From Agreia sp. Leaf210 (lineage in GTDB: Bacteria > Actinomycetota > Actinomycetes > Actinomycetales > Microbacteriaceae): 64,000 nucleotides of DNA. Shown here in pieces: positions 32,262 to 41,308 of this stretch; position 1 is the first letter of the stretch, and every line of letters starts with the position of its first letter. The notes below the pieces were generated by a model. The model had not been told where the DNA came from. It ran no database searches and saw only the letters and a program-made list of their open reading frames with translations. The DNA is taken from NCBI RefSeq assembly GCF_001421485.1, contig NZ_LMKK01000004.1:1-64000 (forward strand). The letters are read 5' to 3'. The position numbers and the translations under genes are program-made.

Positions 32262-35200
32262 ATGTCCCGACACCTGAAGAACCCGCAGCACTCCGCGGGT
32301 CGAGCCGACGTTCGGCGCGGGTTCGGGGCGGTCGTGATCGCCCTCGTCGGTGCGCTCGTCGTAGGCGCCTGGGGAGTCGCCCCTGTAGCCGCCGAAGTCT
32401 CGCCGACCCCTGAGGCGACAGAATCGATCGGCTCTCCCGATGGTCCGGACACAACCGCCGAGGAGACACCGGCGCCTGCGAATCCCGTCCCATCGGCGGA
32501 TCCCACGGAAGAACCGGCCGCACCTGTCGAGGAACCGGTGCCCGGCCCGGTCGAACCCGGCGATTCCGTCGCACCTTCGACGGACACACCGGATCCGGCC
32601 GCGGAGCCGACCGATCCCGGCCTGCAGGACGAACCGACGGCATCCGAACCCGCCCCGGAATCCGACCGGGCGCCGCCCGAGACGGCTCGGGCCGGAGGCG
32701 ATTTCGGCACCCTCGCCGCGGGAATCCCGGAGGCACCGCGGCAGGTCTGGATCGAGGCCTTCGAGCAAGGTCTCACCAACACGGCCAGCGGAATAGCCGC
32801 ATATTCCGGCGGCCGCTACACGGCATCGACGGGATGGGCCAACGGATCCGCGTGCACGGGCGTGCTCGTCAACTACCTCTCGCCCTACCCGAACCCCGCT
32901 TTCTGCCCCACCCAGCCGCAGCTCGTCGTCGGCCAGTCGTCGGTGGCCGCACGGGAGATCCGCAGGATGTCCGACGTGCTCGGCCAGGTCGCGGCAGGCG
33001 TGATCGGATCGACGTCGGCCTCGTCTCCCGCCAACGGTTCGACGACCGGCACCGCCGGGAGCCAGGGCAACCACGCGCTGGTCTCCCTTCCCTACGGCAC
33101 GGTCGCCGGGGGTACGACGGTCCTCACCTCGGCCACGGGGATAGGCGTGACCGCGCCGGCATCGCGGTACTACGCGCTTCGGATGAACGCCGTCGGCGCC
33201 CAGTGCGGAACGAATAACGCGTCGCTCTCGCTGAACCTGGTCTCGGGCGGCACGGCTCTCCTGACGGGATTCGCAAGCCCCGTCGTTCCTTGCACGGCGA
33301 CAGGAAGCGTGTTCTACACGTCTCCTACCCAGCCCGGACTTCCCACTCTCGGGGGCGTCTTCGATCCGGCCTTGTCGGCCTCGGTGCGCGCTGCCAACTA
33401 CTCCGGCACGAACACTGCTCTCCTCTCGCCGGCGCAGATCGCCGCTGCGCAGGTGCAGCTCGTTAACTCCGTCACCGGTTCGGGCAGCGGATTCGGGGTC
33501 GACAACCTGCGGGTGATCGAGGTCACCCCCGCACTCGATGCGAGCTTCGGTGGCGCGGCGGCCACGGCCACCGTTCCCACCACGCTCACGTTCACGATCA
33601 CCAACACCGGCGAGCTGCTCGCGAAAACCGACTGGGGGTTCTCCACGGCTCTCCCCGCCGGCCTGACGGTGGCTCCGACCCCCGCGGTCGCGGGCTCCTG
33701 CGCGAACGTCGCCGGAACCGCGTTCGCCGTGACGGCAGCGGCAGGCTCCTCCACTGTGACTGCCGCTGGAGGCGACCTTGCAGCAGGCGCCGCCTCCTGC
33801 ACGATCACTGTCGACGTGGTCGCCTCCGGGGCTGGAACGTACAGCAGCGGCACCGTCACGCCGACAGGGCTCATCGCCTCGGCACCCGCAAGTGTCACCG
33901 TTGCGGCCGCGACGACGATAACGGTGCGCAAGAACCTTCCGGCACGCACTGCGGCAACCGACCAGTTCACGCTGTCCCTGCGAACCGGAACCAGTGTTCT
34001 TGCGTCGGCCACGACATCCGGCACCGCCACCGGAATTCAGGCGGCTCAGGTTAGCCGCTACGTCGTGCAGCCGGGCGCCACCTACACGGTGCACGAGGCC
34101 CAGACGGCAGGCGCGGGCCTCGGCTACTCCAACGGGTACGAGTGCACGCGCGGCGGCACGGTCATCGGATCGGGTTCCGGGGCATCGGGCGCGATCACCG
34201 TTCCGAACGAGGTGGGCGCCGAGGTGATCTGCACGTTCACCAACACTGTTCAGACTCCGCGGCTCTTCTGCGACACGAACCACTTCTACTCCATCACCGC
34301 CGCAGGTGCCCTGCAGCAGGGAGACATCGTCTCGGGAACGCTCGCTCAGGTCGGATCGTGGACAGGAGCCACCGCGAGCAATGCACTCGGCATCGGCGCG
34401 GGCGGAACGGTCGCGTATGCCATCGAGCGCTCCGCCGACGCCACCGACGTGGCATCCATTCTCAAATGGACCCCGGGATCGGGATTCCAGACGCTGGCCA
34501 ACAGCTCGTACACGACGGTCGCGGGCGGCACCGCGATCACGGGAAGCCTCGTGGCCGGTGCCGTCGACCTGTCGGGGAGCCGCTACCTGTTCGGCACCTT
34601 CCTGAACAGCCAGTTCTACATCTGGAGCTTCACCGAGTCGAACCCCACCGCCACACGTTTCGCATTCCTCGGGTCCTTCCCCACGGGGGCGGCGCCCAAC
34701 GGCAACGGCGACATGGCGTTCGATGCCCGCGGCAACCTCTACGTGGTCGGCGCCTCGACCGTCAACGGAGCGAGCAGCGCGGCCATCTACACCGTCACGG
34801 CCGAGACGCTCGCGGCCGCGTCGGGCGGCACACTCGCGGTCAATACGTCTGCGACCCGCGCCCTGACGGGCACCGACGCTGCCTTCGCCAACGTCAACGG
34901 CATCGCCTTCTCCCCCCGCGGCACCGTCTACCTCGCCAACGCGGGCAGCGCCTACGAATTCGATGCCACGACCTGGAACCGCGTGAGCGGCACGGCACGC
35001 GTCCCCGTCGATTCGGTCGACCTCGCCGGCTGCTCCTCGCCGTCGACGATCACCCTGCAGAAGAACATCGTCGGGCGCCAGGCGGCAAGCGACCAGTTCC
35101 AGCTGACCGCCTCCGCCGGAACCCCCCTGACCGCCTTCGCCACGGCGACGACAACCGGGGCGACCCTCGGCAGGCAAACCGCCCAGATCGGTCCTTTCCC

Positions 35201-36578
35201 CGCTCCTATCGGCAGCACGGTCACGATCTCCGAGGCCATGGCCGCGGGATCCACCTCTGCGATCGCGGCCTACACGACCATCTACGAGTGCTGGGCCGAC
35301 GGGGTGCGGCTCAGCTCCGGAACCACGGCGACCGGTGCCGTCACGATGCCCACGAGGCTCAGCGTCAACGTCAACTGCACCTACTTCAACTCTCCTCGTC
35401 CGGCGTCGACCGTGCGCATCACGAAGACGATCCAGGAGTTCTCCGGCCTCTCCCGGCCCGGAGTGGACTGGACGGTGGGCACGACCGCGACGGCCACCAC
35501 GGGAACGGCGACAGCCCTGCCGAGCGAGGCTCCCCGACAGCAGACGGATGCCGCGGGCCAGGCGACTTGGACCGTGCTGTTCGGCTCCGACGCATCTCGC
35601 GCGACGGTGACCGTCTCTGAAGTTCAGCAGACGGGATTCGCGTTCGTCAGCGGCTCGTGCACGGTGAACGGCACGGCGCGGGCCGTCGCCTTCACCCAGA
35701 CGGGAACCGTCGTGAGCGGCAGCCTGACGGGCATAGCCTCGGCGTCTGCCATCGAGTGCACCATCGTGAATCGCCCCACGGCGAGCCTCACGCTCGTGAA
35801 GACGGTGGGGTACGGCAGCGCCCTGCCGACGGACTGGACCCTCAGCGCGACGGGCCCCGCCGGAGCGCTGCCAGGCCCCACCGGCCGCTCGGGCACCGCG
35901 GCAGCATCCGGTGTCTCGGTGACTCCCGGCGTGGCGTACCGACTCGGCGAATCGGGCGGGCCACTGACCTATGTGCAGACGGGCGCGTGGCAGTGCCGCA
36001 CGGCCACGGGGGCGACGGTGGCGGTCAGCGCCGCCGGCGATGTGACGCCCGTCGCAGGCGCCGCCGTCACGTGCACCGTGGGCAACTCGACGTCATCCAT
36101 CACCCTGGTCAAGCAGGTCCTGAGCCCGAGAACCGGATTCCAGGCCTCCGATTGGCGAGTGACCGCGACGCCGGCGGCGATCGCCGGGGGAACACTGCCG
36201 ACCGAGACCAGGGCAGGCGCCGAGTACAGCACCTCGGGCAACACCGCCAGCACCTTCGACGTGCGACCGGGCCACGGCTACACCCTTTCCGAGGCCGCCA
36301 CGGATCCGAACCGGCGGCTGGCGTACCAGGAGCTCCGTCTCGAGCGCCTGACCGGGTCGACGTGGACCGCCGTCACCTCCCGAACCATCCTCGCCCCCGC
36401 GGCAGGCGAGACGGCGATCTACCGCTTCGTCAACGCCCCCGTGGAACCCACCCGGCTGCCCCTCACGGGTGGCACGAGCGCCGATGCGTTCCTCATCGGA
36501 GGAGGAGCCGTGCTCACAGCGGCATTCGCCCTCCTGGTGTGGACACAGCGTCGAAGGTTGCGAGGCGCCTTCCGGTGA
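32262..36578 (+). CDS. Pilus tip/adhesin-like surface protein with LPLTG sorting signal
   Basis: This protein has 1438 residues. A signal peptide (about 1-44, ending APVAAE) leads to a Pro/Glu/Thr-rich spacer (about 45-145), a ligand-like globular region (about 150-420), a DUF11-type repeat (about 425-545), then several SpaA/prealbumin-like pilin folds, each opening with a strand such as ITVRKNLPAR, ITLQKNIVGR, VRITKTIQEF, LTLVKTVGYG or ITLVKQVLSP. A DUF6923-like propeller segment (about 668-925) is inserted between them. The C-terminus has LPLTG at 1399-1403, a hydrophobic helix and an Arg-rich tail. It is the first gene of the pilus operon, so a tip adhesin is inferred. The ribosome site is weak. 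Confidence 0.88.
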   Translation: MSRHLKNPQHSAGRADVRRGFGAVVIALVGALVVGAWGVAPVAAEVSPTPEATESIGSPDGPDTTAEETPAPANPVPSADPTEEPAAPVEEPVPGPVEPGDSVAPSTDTPDPAAEPTDPGLQDEPTASEPAPESDRAPPETARAGGDFGTLAAGIPEAPRQVWIEAFEQGLTNTASGIAAYSGGRYTASTGWANGSACTGVLVNYLSPYPNPAFCPTQPQLVVGQSSVAAREIRRMSDVLGQVAAGVIGSTSASSPANGSTTGTAGSQGNHALVSLPYGTVAGGTTVLTSATGIGVTAPASRYYALRMNAVGAQCGTNNASLSLNLVSGGTALLTGFASPVVPCTATGSVFYTSPTQPGLPTLGGVFDPALSASVRAANYSGTNTALLSPAQIAAAQVQLVNSVTGSGSGFGVDNLRVIEVTPALDASFGGAAATATVPTTLTFTITNTGELLAKTDWGFSTALPAGLTVAPTPAVAGSCANVAGTAFAVTAAAGSSTVTAAGGDLAAGAASCTITVDVVASGAGTYSSGTVTPTGLIASAPASVTVAAATTITVRKNLPARTAATDQFTLSLRTGTSVLASATTSGTATGIQAAQVSRYVVQPGATYTVHEAQTAGAGLGYSNGYECTRGGTVIGSGSGASGAITVPNEVGAEVICTFTNTVQTPRLFCDTNHFYSITAAGALQQGDIVSGTLAQVGSWTGATASNALGIGAGGTVAYAIERSADATDVASILKWTPGSGFQTLANSSYTTVAGGTAITGSLVAGAVDLSGSRYLFGTFLNSQFYIWSFTESNPTATRFAFLGSFPTGAAPNGNGDMAFDARGNLYVVGASTVNGASSAAIYTVTAETLAAASGGTLAVNTSATRALTGTDAAFANVNGIAFSPRGTVYLANAGSAYEFDATTWNRVSGTARVPVDSVDLAGCSSPSTITLQKNIVGRQAASDQFQLTASAGTPLTAFATATTTGATLGRQTAQIGPFPAPIGSTVTISEAMAAGSTSAIAAYTTIYECWADGVRLSSGTTATGAVTMPTRLSVNVNCTYFNSPRPASTVRITKTIQEFSGLSRPGVDWTVGTTATATTGTATALPSEAPRQQTDAAGQATWTVLFGSDASRATVTVSEVQQTGFAFVSGSCTVNGTARAVAFTQTGTVVSGSLTGIASASAIECTIVNRPTASLTLVKTVGYGSALPTDWTLSATGPAGALPGPTGRSGTAAASGVSVTPGVAYRLGESGGPLTYVQTGAWQCRTATGATVAVSAAGDVTPVAGAAVTCTVGNSTSSITLVKQVLSPRTGFQASDWRVTATPAAIAGGTLPTETRAGAEYSTSGNTASTFDVRPGHGYTLSEAATDPNRRLAYQELRLERLTGSTWTAVTSRTILAPAAGETAIYRFVNAPVEPTRLPLTGGTSADAFLIGGGAVLTAAFALLVWTQRRRLRGAFR

Positions 36579-36669
36579 TGCACCTACCGATCCGTCTGTC
36601 CCGAAGTCCCTGCCCATCACGATCCCGATATTTCTCACGCACCACTCTCATCATCCACAAGGAGTAATA

Positions 36670-38187
36670 ATGTCCAGTCCCTTCCTCCGGAGGCTCTCCG
36701 CGGCCGCCGGCGTCCTCGCGCTGAGCGCCGCGGCGGCGTTCGTCTCCGTCGCTCCGGCTCAAGCCGTCACACTCCCGGGCAACATCGACCCGGCCATCCC
36801 ACGCACGCTGACGATCCACAAGTTCGCACTCGGCCCGGAGAACGGCCAGCAGGTCGGAACGGGCCAGGAGGTCTCCGTTCCGGGCACGCCCCTCTCGGGT
36901 GCGACCTTCACCGCCGCCCGGGTTCAGGGTGTCGACCTCACGACGCCCGAGGGGTGGACGCAGGTCTCCAACCTCACGCCGGCGACGGCTGCCGGCCGAG
37001 TGATCGCTGCCGACACGTTCACCGCCACCACCGGCACCGACGGCGTGGCGCGCTTCAACTCGGGCGACACCCTGCCCCTCGGTCTCTACCTGGTGACCGA
37101 GACGGAACTGCCCGCCGAGGCGACCAACCCGTCGGCACCGTTCCTGGTGACGCTGCCATTCCCCACCGGCCCCGGCGGCGCACCGGCGAACCAGTGGGTC
37201 TACGACGTGCACGTCTACCCCAAGAACGCCGTCACCGATCTCACGAAGACCCGGGTTCCCGCGCCGGCGAACTCGGTCGAGGCGCGCAACCCCGACCTCA
37301 TCCGCTGGGCGATCGCCTCGGACGTTCCCACACTGGCCGCGGGTGACACGCTCGACACCTTCACCCTGACCGATACGCTGCCGGCCGAATTGAACTACCT
37401 GCCGACCGGCCCGACCGGTGTCGCGCCCTCCGGCGTGACCATCGCCAACGCGGCGGGAATCGCAGTGAACTTCGTCGCGGGCACCGACTACACGCTCGTC
37501 TACGACGCGATCACTCGCAATGTCACCCTCACCTTCACACCGACCGGCCTCACTCGCCTCTCGGGTCTGCAGGGCGGCGATGTGACCCTCACCGTGCTCA
37601 GCCGCGCGGTGGCGATCCCTGCGAACGGCATCATCACCAACACGGCGACGAGCGTCGTGAACGGAGCCACCGACACGGTCACCGGCAGCACTCCCATCGG
37701 CCAGCTCACCGTCTTCTCGTTCCAGAGCGAGAACGGAGTGCGCACGCCGCTCGCCGGAGCCGTCTACGAGGTGTTCCTCAACCAGAACGACGCCAATCTC
37801 GGTCAGAACCCTGTCAGCATCAACGGCATCCTGAACTGGACTACCGAGGCGAACGGAATCGTCGCGATCCCGATCATCACTCCGGGCAACTACTACGTGC
37901 GTGAGATCACGCCGCCGGCCGGATACCAGCTGCCGACGCCGAGCCAGGTTCAGACGCAGGTCGTCGCCGGTCCGAGTTCGACGACGGCGCCGGTGCAGAA
38001 CTACGTCGAGTTCGAGCACGACCAGGTTCCGGCCTTCGCGCTGCCGCTCACCGGTGGTGATGGCGCGCTGTGGTTCAGTGTCGGCGGAATCGCGATCCTC
38101 GCCGTCGCCCTGGGCTCGGCCGTGGCCGTGTCGCGTCGTCGTGCCGCCGTCGTGGCGCACGCCGCCGTGGCGCACCCCGCCGCGTAA
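36670..38187 (+). CDS. Major fimbrial (shaft) subunit, SpaH/FimP-like, LPLTG-anchored
   Basis: This 505-residue protein has a signal peptide (about 1-35, ending APAQA), a pilin domain with the canonical motif W-x3-V-x-VYPKN (WVYDVHVYPKN, Lys185), an isopeptide-forming backbone domain (about 195-350, opening NPDLIRWAIASD), and a Cna_B/SpaA-like domain with E-box YYVREITPPAGYQ (Glu412). LPLTG lies at 458-462 before a membrane helix and Arg-rich tail. Lys185 is the expected acceptor for sortase-made links between subunits, which marks this as the shaft protein. ATG 36670 has AAGGAG five bases upstream, a much stronger site than that of the tip gene. Confidence 0.94.
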   Translation: MSSPFLRRLSAAAGVLALSAAAAFVSVAPAQAVTLPGNIDPAIPRTLTIHKFALGPENGQQVGTGQEVSVPGTPLSGATFTAARVQGVDLTTPEGWTQVSNLTPATAAGRVIAADTFTATTGTDGVARFNSGDTLPLGLYLVTETELPAEATNPSAPFLVTLPFPTGPGGAPANQWVYDVHVYPKNAVTDLTKTRVPAPANSVEARNPDLIRWAIASDVPTLAAGDTLDTFTLTDTLPAELNYLPTGPTGVAPSGVTIANAAGIAVNFVAGTDYTLVYDAITRNVTLTFTPTGLTRLSGLQGGDVTLTVLSRAVAIPANGIITNTATSVVNGATDTVTGSTPIGQLTVFSFQSENGVRTPLAGAVYEVFLNQNDANLGQNPVSINGILNWTTEANGIVAIPIITPGNYYVREITPPAGYQLPTPSQVQTQVVAGPSSTTAPVQNYVEFEHDQVPAFALPLTGGDGALWFSVGGIAILAVALGSAVAVSRRRAAVVAHAAVAHPAA

Positions 38188-38196
38188 TCTGACAGC

Positions 38197-39183
38197 GTGA
38201 AGACACAGGCGGAGCGTCCCCCGGGCGCTCCGCCTGTTCTCGTTTCACGCTGGCGCCTGCCCGTGCTGCCGCTGGTGATCGCGGTGGCGAGCATGGTCGG
38301 CGTCGGCCTTCTGCTGTATCCGTCGATCGCGGCCTGGTTCAGTTCGGTCGAGCAGTCGCAGAAGATCGACGGGCTCACGCAGGGAATCACCGACCTCGGC
38401 GCCGAGACCCTGCGGGAGAGGCTCGCGGAGGCCCGCGCCTACAATCAGACCCTCACCGGCGGTGGCGCGGCGGTCGCTGCGAATGAGCGACTTCCGCTCG
38501 CGAACGATCCTCGCACCGGAGACACCGCCCAGTACTTCTCGATGCTCCGAGGAGACTCGGAGGGCCTCATGGCACGCCTCAAGGTTCCCTCGATCGGTGT
38601 CGATCTTCCGATCTACCACGGCACGAGCGAGGCGGTGCTCGAACACGGTGTCGGTCACCTCGAAGGAACGGCCCTGCCGGTGGGAGGCGAATCGACCCAC
38701 TCGGTGCTCACCGGCCACAGGGGGCTCGCCACCTCGGAGCTCTTCACGCATCTGGATCGAGTCTCGGTCGGCGACACGTTCACGGTCGAGGTGTTCGGTG
38801 ATGTGCTCACCTACCGGGTGATCGAGACTCTCGTCGTCGAGCCCGACGACACGGAGAGCCTGCTCATCCGCCCCGGTCGTGACCTGCTCACCCTCGTCAC
38901 GTGTACGCCTCTCGGCATCAACAGCCACCGCATCCTGGTCACGGGCGAGCAGGTCATTCCGACCCCGCAGTCCGACATCGACGCCGCCGGAGACTCGCCA
39001 GACGTACCCGGTTTCCCGTGGTGGATGCTCGTGGCCGGCGGCACGGTCGTACTCGCCGTCACGTACGTCTGGCTTTCAGGCCGACCGCCGCGGGCGCTGC
39101 GATCGCACGCGTCTACGAACCGAGGCGGCCCGACAGACGCGAGTGGAGCGCCGAGCTCCGCCCATCCAGACCTTCGAACCTGA
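38197..39183 (+). CDS. Class C (pilus-assembling) sortase
   Basis: This 328-residue protein has an N-terminal membrane helix (about 24-42), a sortase core and a second membrane helix near the C-terminus (about 275-292). Having helices at both ends is typical of class C. Catalytic residues are His174 (LTGHRG), Cys236 (TLVTC) and Arg245 (SHRILV). LANDPRTGD in front of the core may be the lid, though the usual DPW/DPF is not exact. It would polymerise the shaft protein and add the tip. The GTG start is 9 bases after the pilin stop. Its last 71 bases overlap the convergent SulP gene. Confidence 0.94.
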   Translation: MKTQAERPPGAPPVLVSRWRLPVLPLVIAVASMVGVGLLLYPSIAAWFSSVEQSQKIDGLTQGITDLGAETLRERLAEARAYNQTLTGGGAAVAANERLPLANDPRTGDTAQYFSMLRGDSEGLMARLKVPSIGVDLPIYHGTSEAVLEHGVGHLEGTALPVGGESTHSVLTGHRGLATSELFTHLDRVSVGDTFTVEVFGDVLTYRVIETLVVEPDDTESLLIRPGRDLLTLVTCTPLGINSHRILVTGEQVIPTPQSDIDAAGDSPDVPGFPWWMLVAGGTVVLAVTYVWLSGRPPRALRSHASTNRGGPTDASGAPSSAHPDLRT

Positions 39184-40612
39184 CCGTCACGCCGTGTTGA
39201 CGGTACTTGTTCTCGACCGAGTCGAGGGCGGCCACCGTCGACGCGTCCCAGATCTGCGCCGCACCGAAGTCGATCGTCACATTCGGCGGATCGATCGCGT
39301 ACGAGAAGCGCTCGACCAGATCGTTGCTGCTGCCGAAGAAGAGCGGACCGTGCACGGTGTAGCGCGCCGACGCTCCCTCGTCAACGACGACGCGGTCGAC
39401 CCGGATGACATGGGCCACCCGACGCGCGAACAGCACCATCGCGAGCACCACACCCACGAGCACGCCGAGCGCGAGGTTGCCTGTCGCAACGACGACCACG
39501 ACGGTGACGACCATCACGATGGTCTCGGGCACCGGCATCCGGCGCAACGTCGCCGGGCGAAGGCTGTGCCAGTCGACCGTGGTGATCGCCACGATCATCA
39601 TCACCGCGGCGAGCGCCACCATGGGGATCTGCGCCATGAGGTCACTCAGCAGGGTCACGAGGGCGAGAAGCACAAGACCGGCGACGAAGGTCGAGATGCG
39701 GGTGCGCGCGCGACCCATCTTGACGTTCACGACGGTCTGGCCGATCATCGCGCATCCGGCGATTCCGCCGTAGAAGCCGGCGAGGATGTTGGCGACCCCG
39801 AGCGCCCACGACTCGCGGCTCTTGTGCGAGCGGGTCTCGGTGATGTCGTCGACGAGCTTCGCGGTGAGGAGGGTCTCCATGAGCCCCACGAAGGCGACAC
39901 TCAACGCCGTGGGCCAGATGAGCTGCAGCGTCTCGAGATTCACAGGAGCGAGGAACGGCGTGATGCCGGGCAGAGCCCCGCCGATCTCGCCCTCGTCGCC
40001 CACGTTGGGAACGTTCAGATGCGCGATCATCACGATCGCCGTGACGACGACGATGGCCACCAGAGGCGCGGGCACCGCGGTCGTGAAGCGCGGCAGGATC
40101 AGGATGATCGCGACCGTGAGGGCGAACAGCGGATAGACCAGCCATGGCACGCCCAGAAGATGCGGCACCTGGGCCACGAAGATCAGAATGCCGAGCGCGT
40201 TGACGAAGCCGATCATGACGGAGCGCGGGATGAACCTCATGAGCCTGGCCAGACCGAGCGCACCGAAGGCGATCTGCACGATGCCCGCCAAGATGATCGC
40301 CGGCAGCAGGTACTCGACGCCGTGATCCTTCACCAGGGGCGCCACCACCAGCGCCACCGATCCGGCGGCGGCGGTGACCATCGCGGGCCGCCCGCCGAGG
40401 ATCGACATGGTGATGGCGAGAACGATGGATGCGACGAGACTCACCTTGGGATCGACACCGGCGATCACCGAGAACGAGATGACCTCGGGGATCAGGGCCA
40501 GCGTCGTGACGATGCCGGCGAGCACCTCGCGGCTGAGGAGTCGCGGGGAGCGGAGCGCGTCGAGCGTCGTGATTTCGAGCTGAGGGGCGGTGGATCCGGG
40601 GAGCGCAGGCAC
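39113..40612 (-). CDS. SulP family anion transporter with STAS domain
   Basis: This 499-residue protein has about 11-12 membrane segments (about 25-385) with family motifs LIPEVISFSVIAGVDP and GGIAGCAMIGQTVVNVKMG, and a C-terminal STAS domain (about 415-495) containing VTIDFGAAQIWDASTVAALD. Such proteins move sulfate, bicarbonate or similar anions in symport or exchange. GTG 40612 is 6 bases from a TAGGCT box. The gene is divergent from a MerR regulator and its 3' end overlaps the sortase gene. Confidence 0.9.
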   Translation of the reverse strand: MPALPGSTAPQLEITTLDALRSPRLLSREVLAGIVTTLALIPEVISFSVIAGVDPKVSLVASIVLAITMSILGGRPAMVTAAAGSVALVVAPLVKDHGVEYLLPAIILAGIVQIAFGALGLARLMRFIPRSVMIGFVNALGILIFVAQVPHLLGVPWLVYPLFALTVAIILILPRFTTAVPAPLVAIVVVTAIVMIAHLNVPNVGDEGEIGGALPGITPFLAPVNLETLQLIWPTALSVAFVGLMETLLTAKLVDDITETRSHKSRESWALGVANILAGFYGGIAGCAMIGQTVVNVKMGRARTRISTFVAGLVLLALVTLLSDLMAQIPMVALAAVMMIVAITTVDWHSLRPATLRRMPVPETIVMVVTVVVVVATGNLALGVLVGVVLAMVLFARRVAHVIRVDRVVVDEGASARYTVHGPLFFGSSNDLVERFSYAIDPPNVTIDFGAAQIWDASTVAALDSVENKYRQHGVTVRFEGLDGRSSALHSRLSGRLGS

Positions 40613-40618
40613 CGGAAC

Positions 40619-40624
40619 AGCCTA
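40619..40624 (-). promoter_or_regulatory. -10 box for leaderless SulP gene
   Basis: TAGGCT on the minus strand ends 6 bases before the GTG at 40612. Confidence 0.45.
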
Positions 40625-40644
40625 CGTCGACGTTCACCGAAGAA

Positions 40645-40684
40645 CTGCTGGTACTGCCACTATCGGTAGTGCTACTATCAGCAG
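40645..40684 (+). promoter_or_regulatory. MerR-type dyad operator overlapping a leaderless promoter
   Basis: CTGCTG (40645-40650) and CAGCAG (40679-40684) enclose an inner dyad CACTA-TCGG-TAGTG. TACTAT (40673-40678) is a -10 box 6 bases before GTG 40685. An operator lying over the promoter is usual for MerR regulators and predicts autoregulation; the SulP promoter is 20 bases away. Confidence 0.55.
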
Positions 40685-41308
40685 GTGCTCATCTCCCAGG
40701 TCTCCCAGCTCTCCGGCACCCCCGCGGCCACCATCAAGTACTACGTGCGCGCCGGGCTCCTTCCCGCCGGCACCCGAAGCGGCGAGAACCGCACCAGCTA
40801 CGACGAATCGCACGTCGATCGACTCCGGCTCATCCGGGCCATGCTCGAGGTGGGCAAGCTGTCGGTGAGTTCGGCTGCCGCGGTACTCGCGGCCCTCGAC
40901 GACTCGTCGAAGCCGATCGCCGAGACCTTCGAGGTTGCCCAGAACGCGCTCGCCCGCGACGCCGTGGCCGACGTGAGCGAGCCGTCAGACGAGAGCATCG
41001 CTCGCGCCGACGCCGTGATCGACCGCGCCGGGTGGGCGAACTGCGGCGACAACGTGGGGCGACGCATCGTCGCTCAGACCATCGACGGCTTCGCGAAGGC
41101 CGGGCATCACATGAGCGACGGATATCTCGATCGCTACGCGGCGGCCGCCGACATCGTGGCGGCGGCCGACCTCGACGCCGTCGGCGCGATCGCCGACCCC
41201 TCCGAGCGCACCGAGCTCATGGTCGTGGGCACTGTGCTCGGCGACCCCCTCTCCCTCGGCCTGCGGCGCATCGCCCAGGCTCACCGAACCTCAGAACGGA
41301 ACCTGTGA
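40685..41308 (+). CDS. MerR family transcriptional regulator
   Basis: This 207-residue protein has an N-terminal MerR winged helix (about 2-70: MLISQVSQLSGTPAATIKYYVRAGLLPAG, with SYDESHVDRLRLIRAM). It lacks the cysteines of metal-sensing members, and the helical C-terminal part (about 95-200) looks like a small-molecule-binding domain. Its stop overlaps the start of the following membrane protein gene by one base, so the regulator and the two membrane proteins form one operon. The transcript is probably leaderless. Confidence 0.88.
   Translation: MLISQVSQLSGTPAATIKYYVRAGLLPAGTRSGENRTSYDESHVDRLRLIRAMLEVGKLSVSSAAAVLAALDDSSKPIAETFEVAQNALARDAVADVSEPSDESIARADAVIDRAGWANCGDNVGRRIVAQTIDGFAKAGHHMSDGYLDRYAAAADIVAAADLDAVGAIADPSERTELMVVGTVLGDPLSLGLRRIAQAHRTSERNL

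Noticed and set aside
32127-35177. Minus-strand open frame of 1016 codons
   Set aside because: It is antisense to the pilus tip gene, is Arg/Gly/Ala-rich with no recognisable domain, and reflects the third-position G+C bias of the real gene.
36514-38175. Minus-strand open frame of 553 codons
   Set aside because: It mirrors the fimbrial shaft gene, which has pilin motif, E-box and LPLTG. The antisense product is a low-complexity Arg/Asp/Gly sequence.
38879-40669. Plus-strand open frame of 596 codons
   Set aside because: It is antisense to SulP. Runs of Asp, His and Arg arise from reversed hydrophobic codons.
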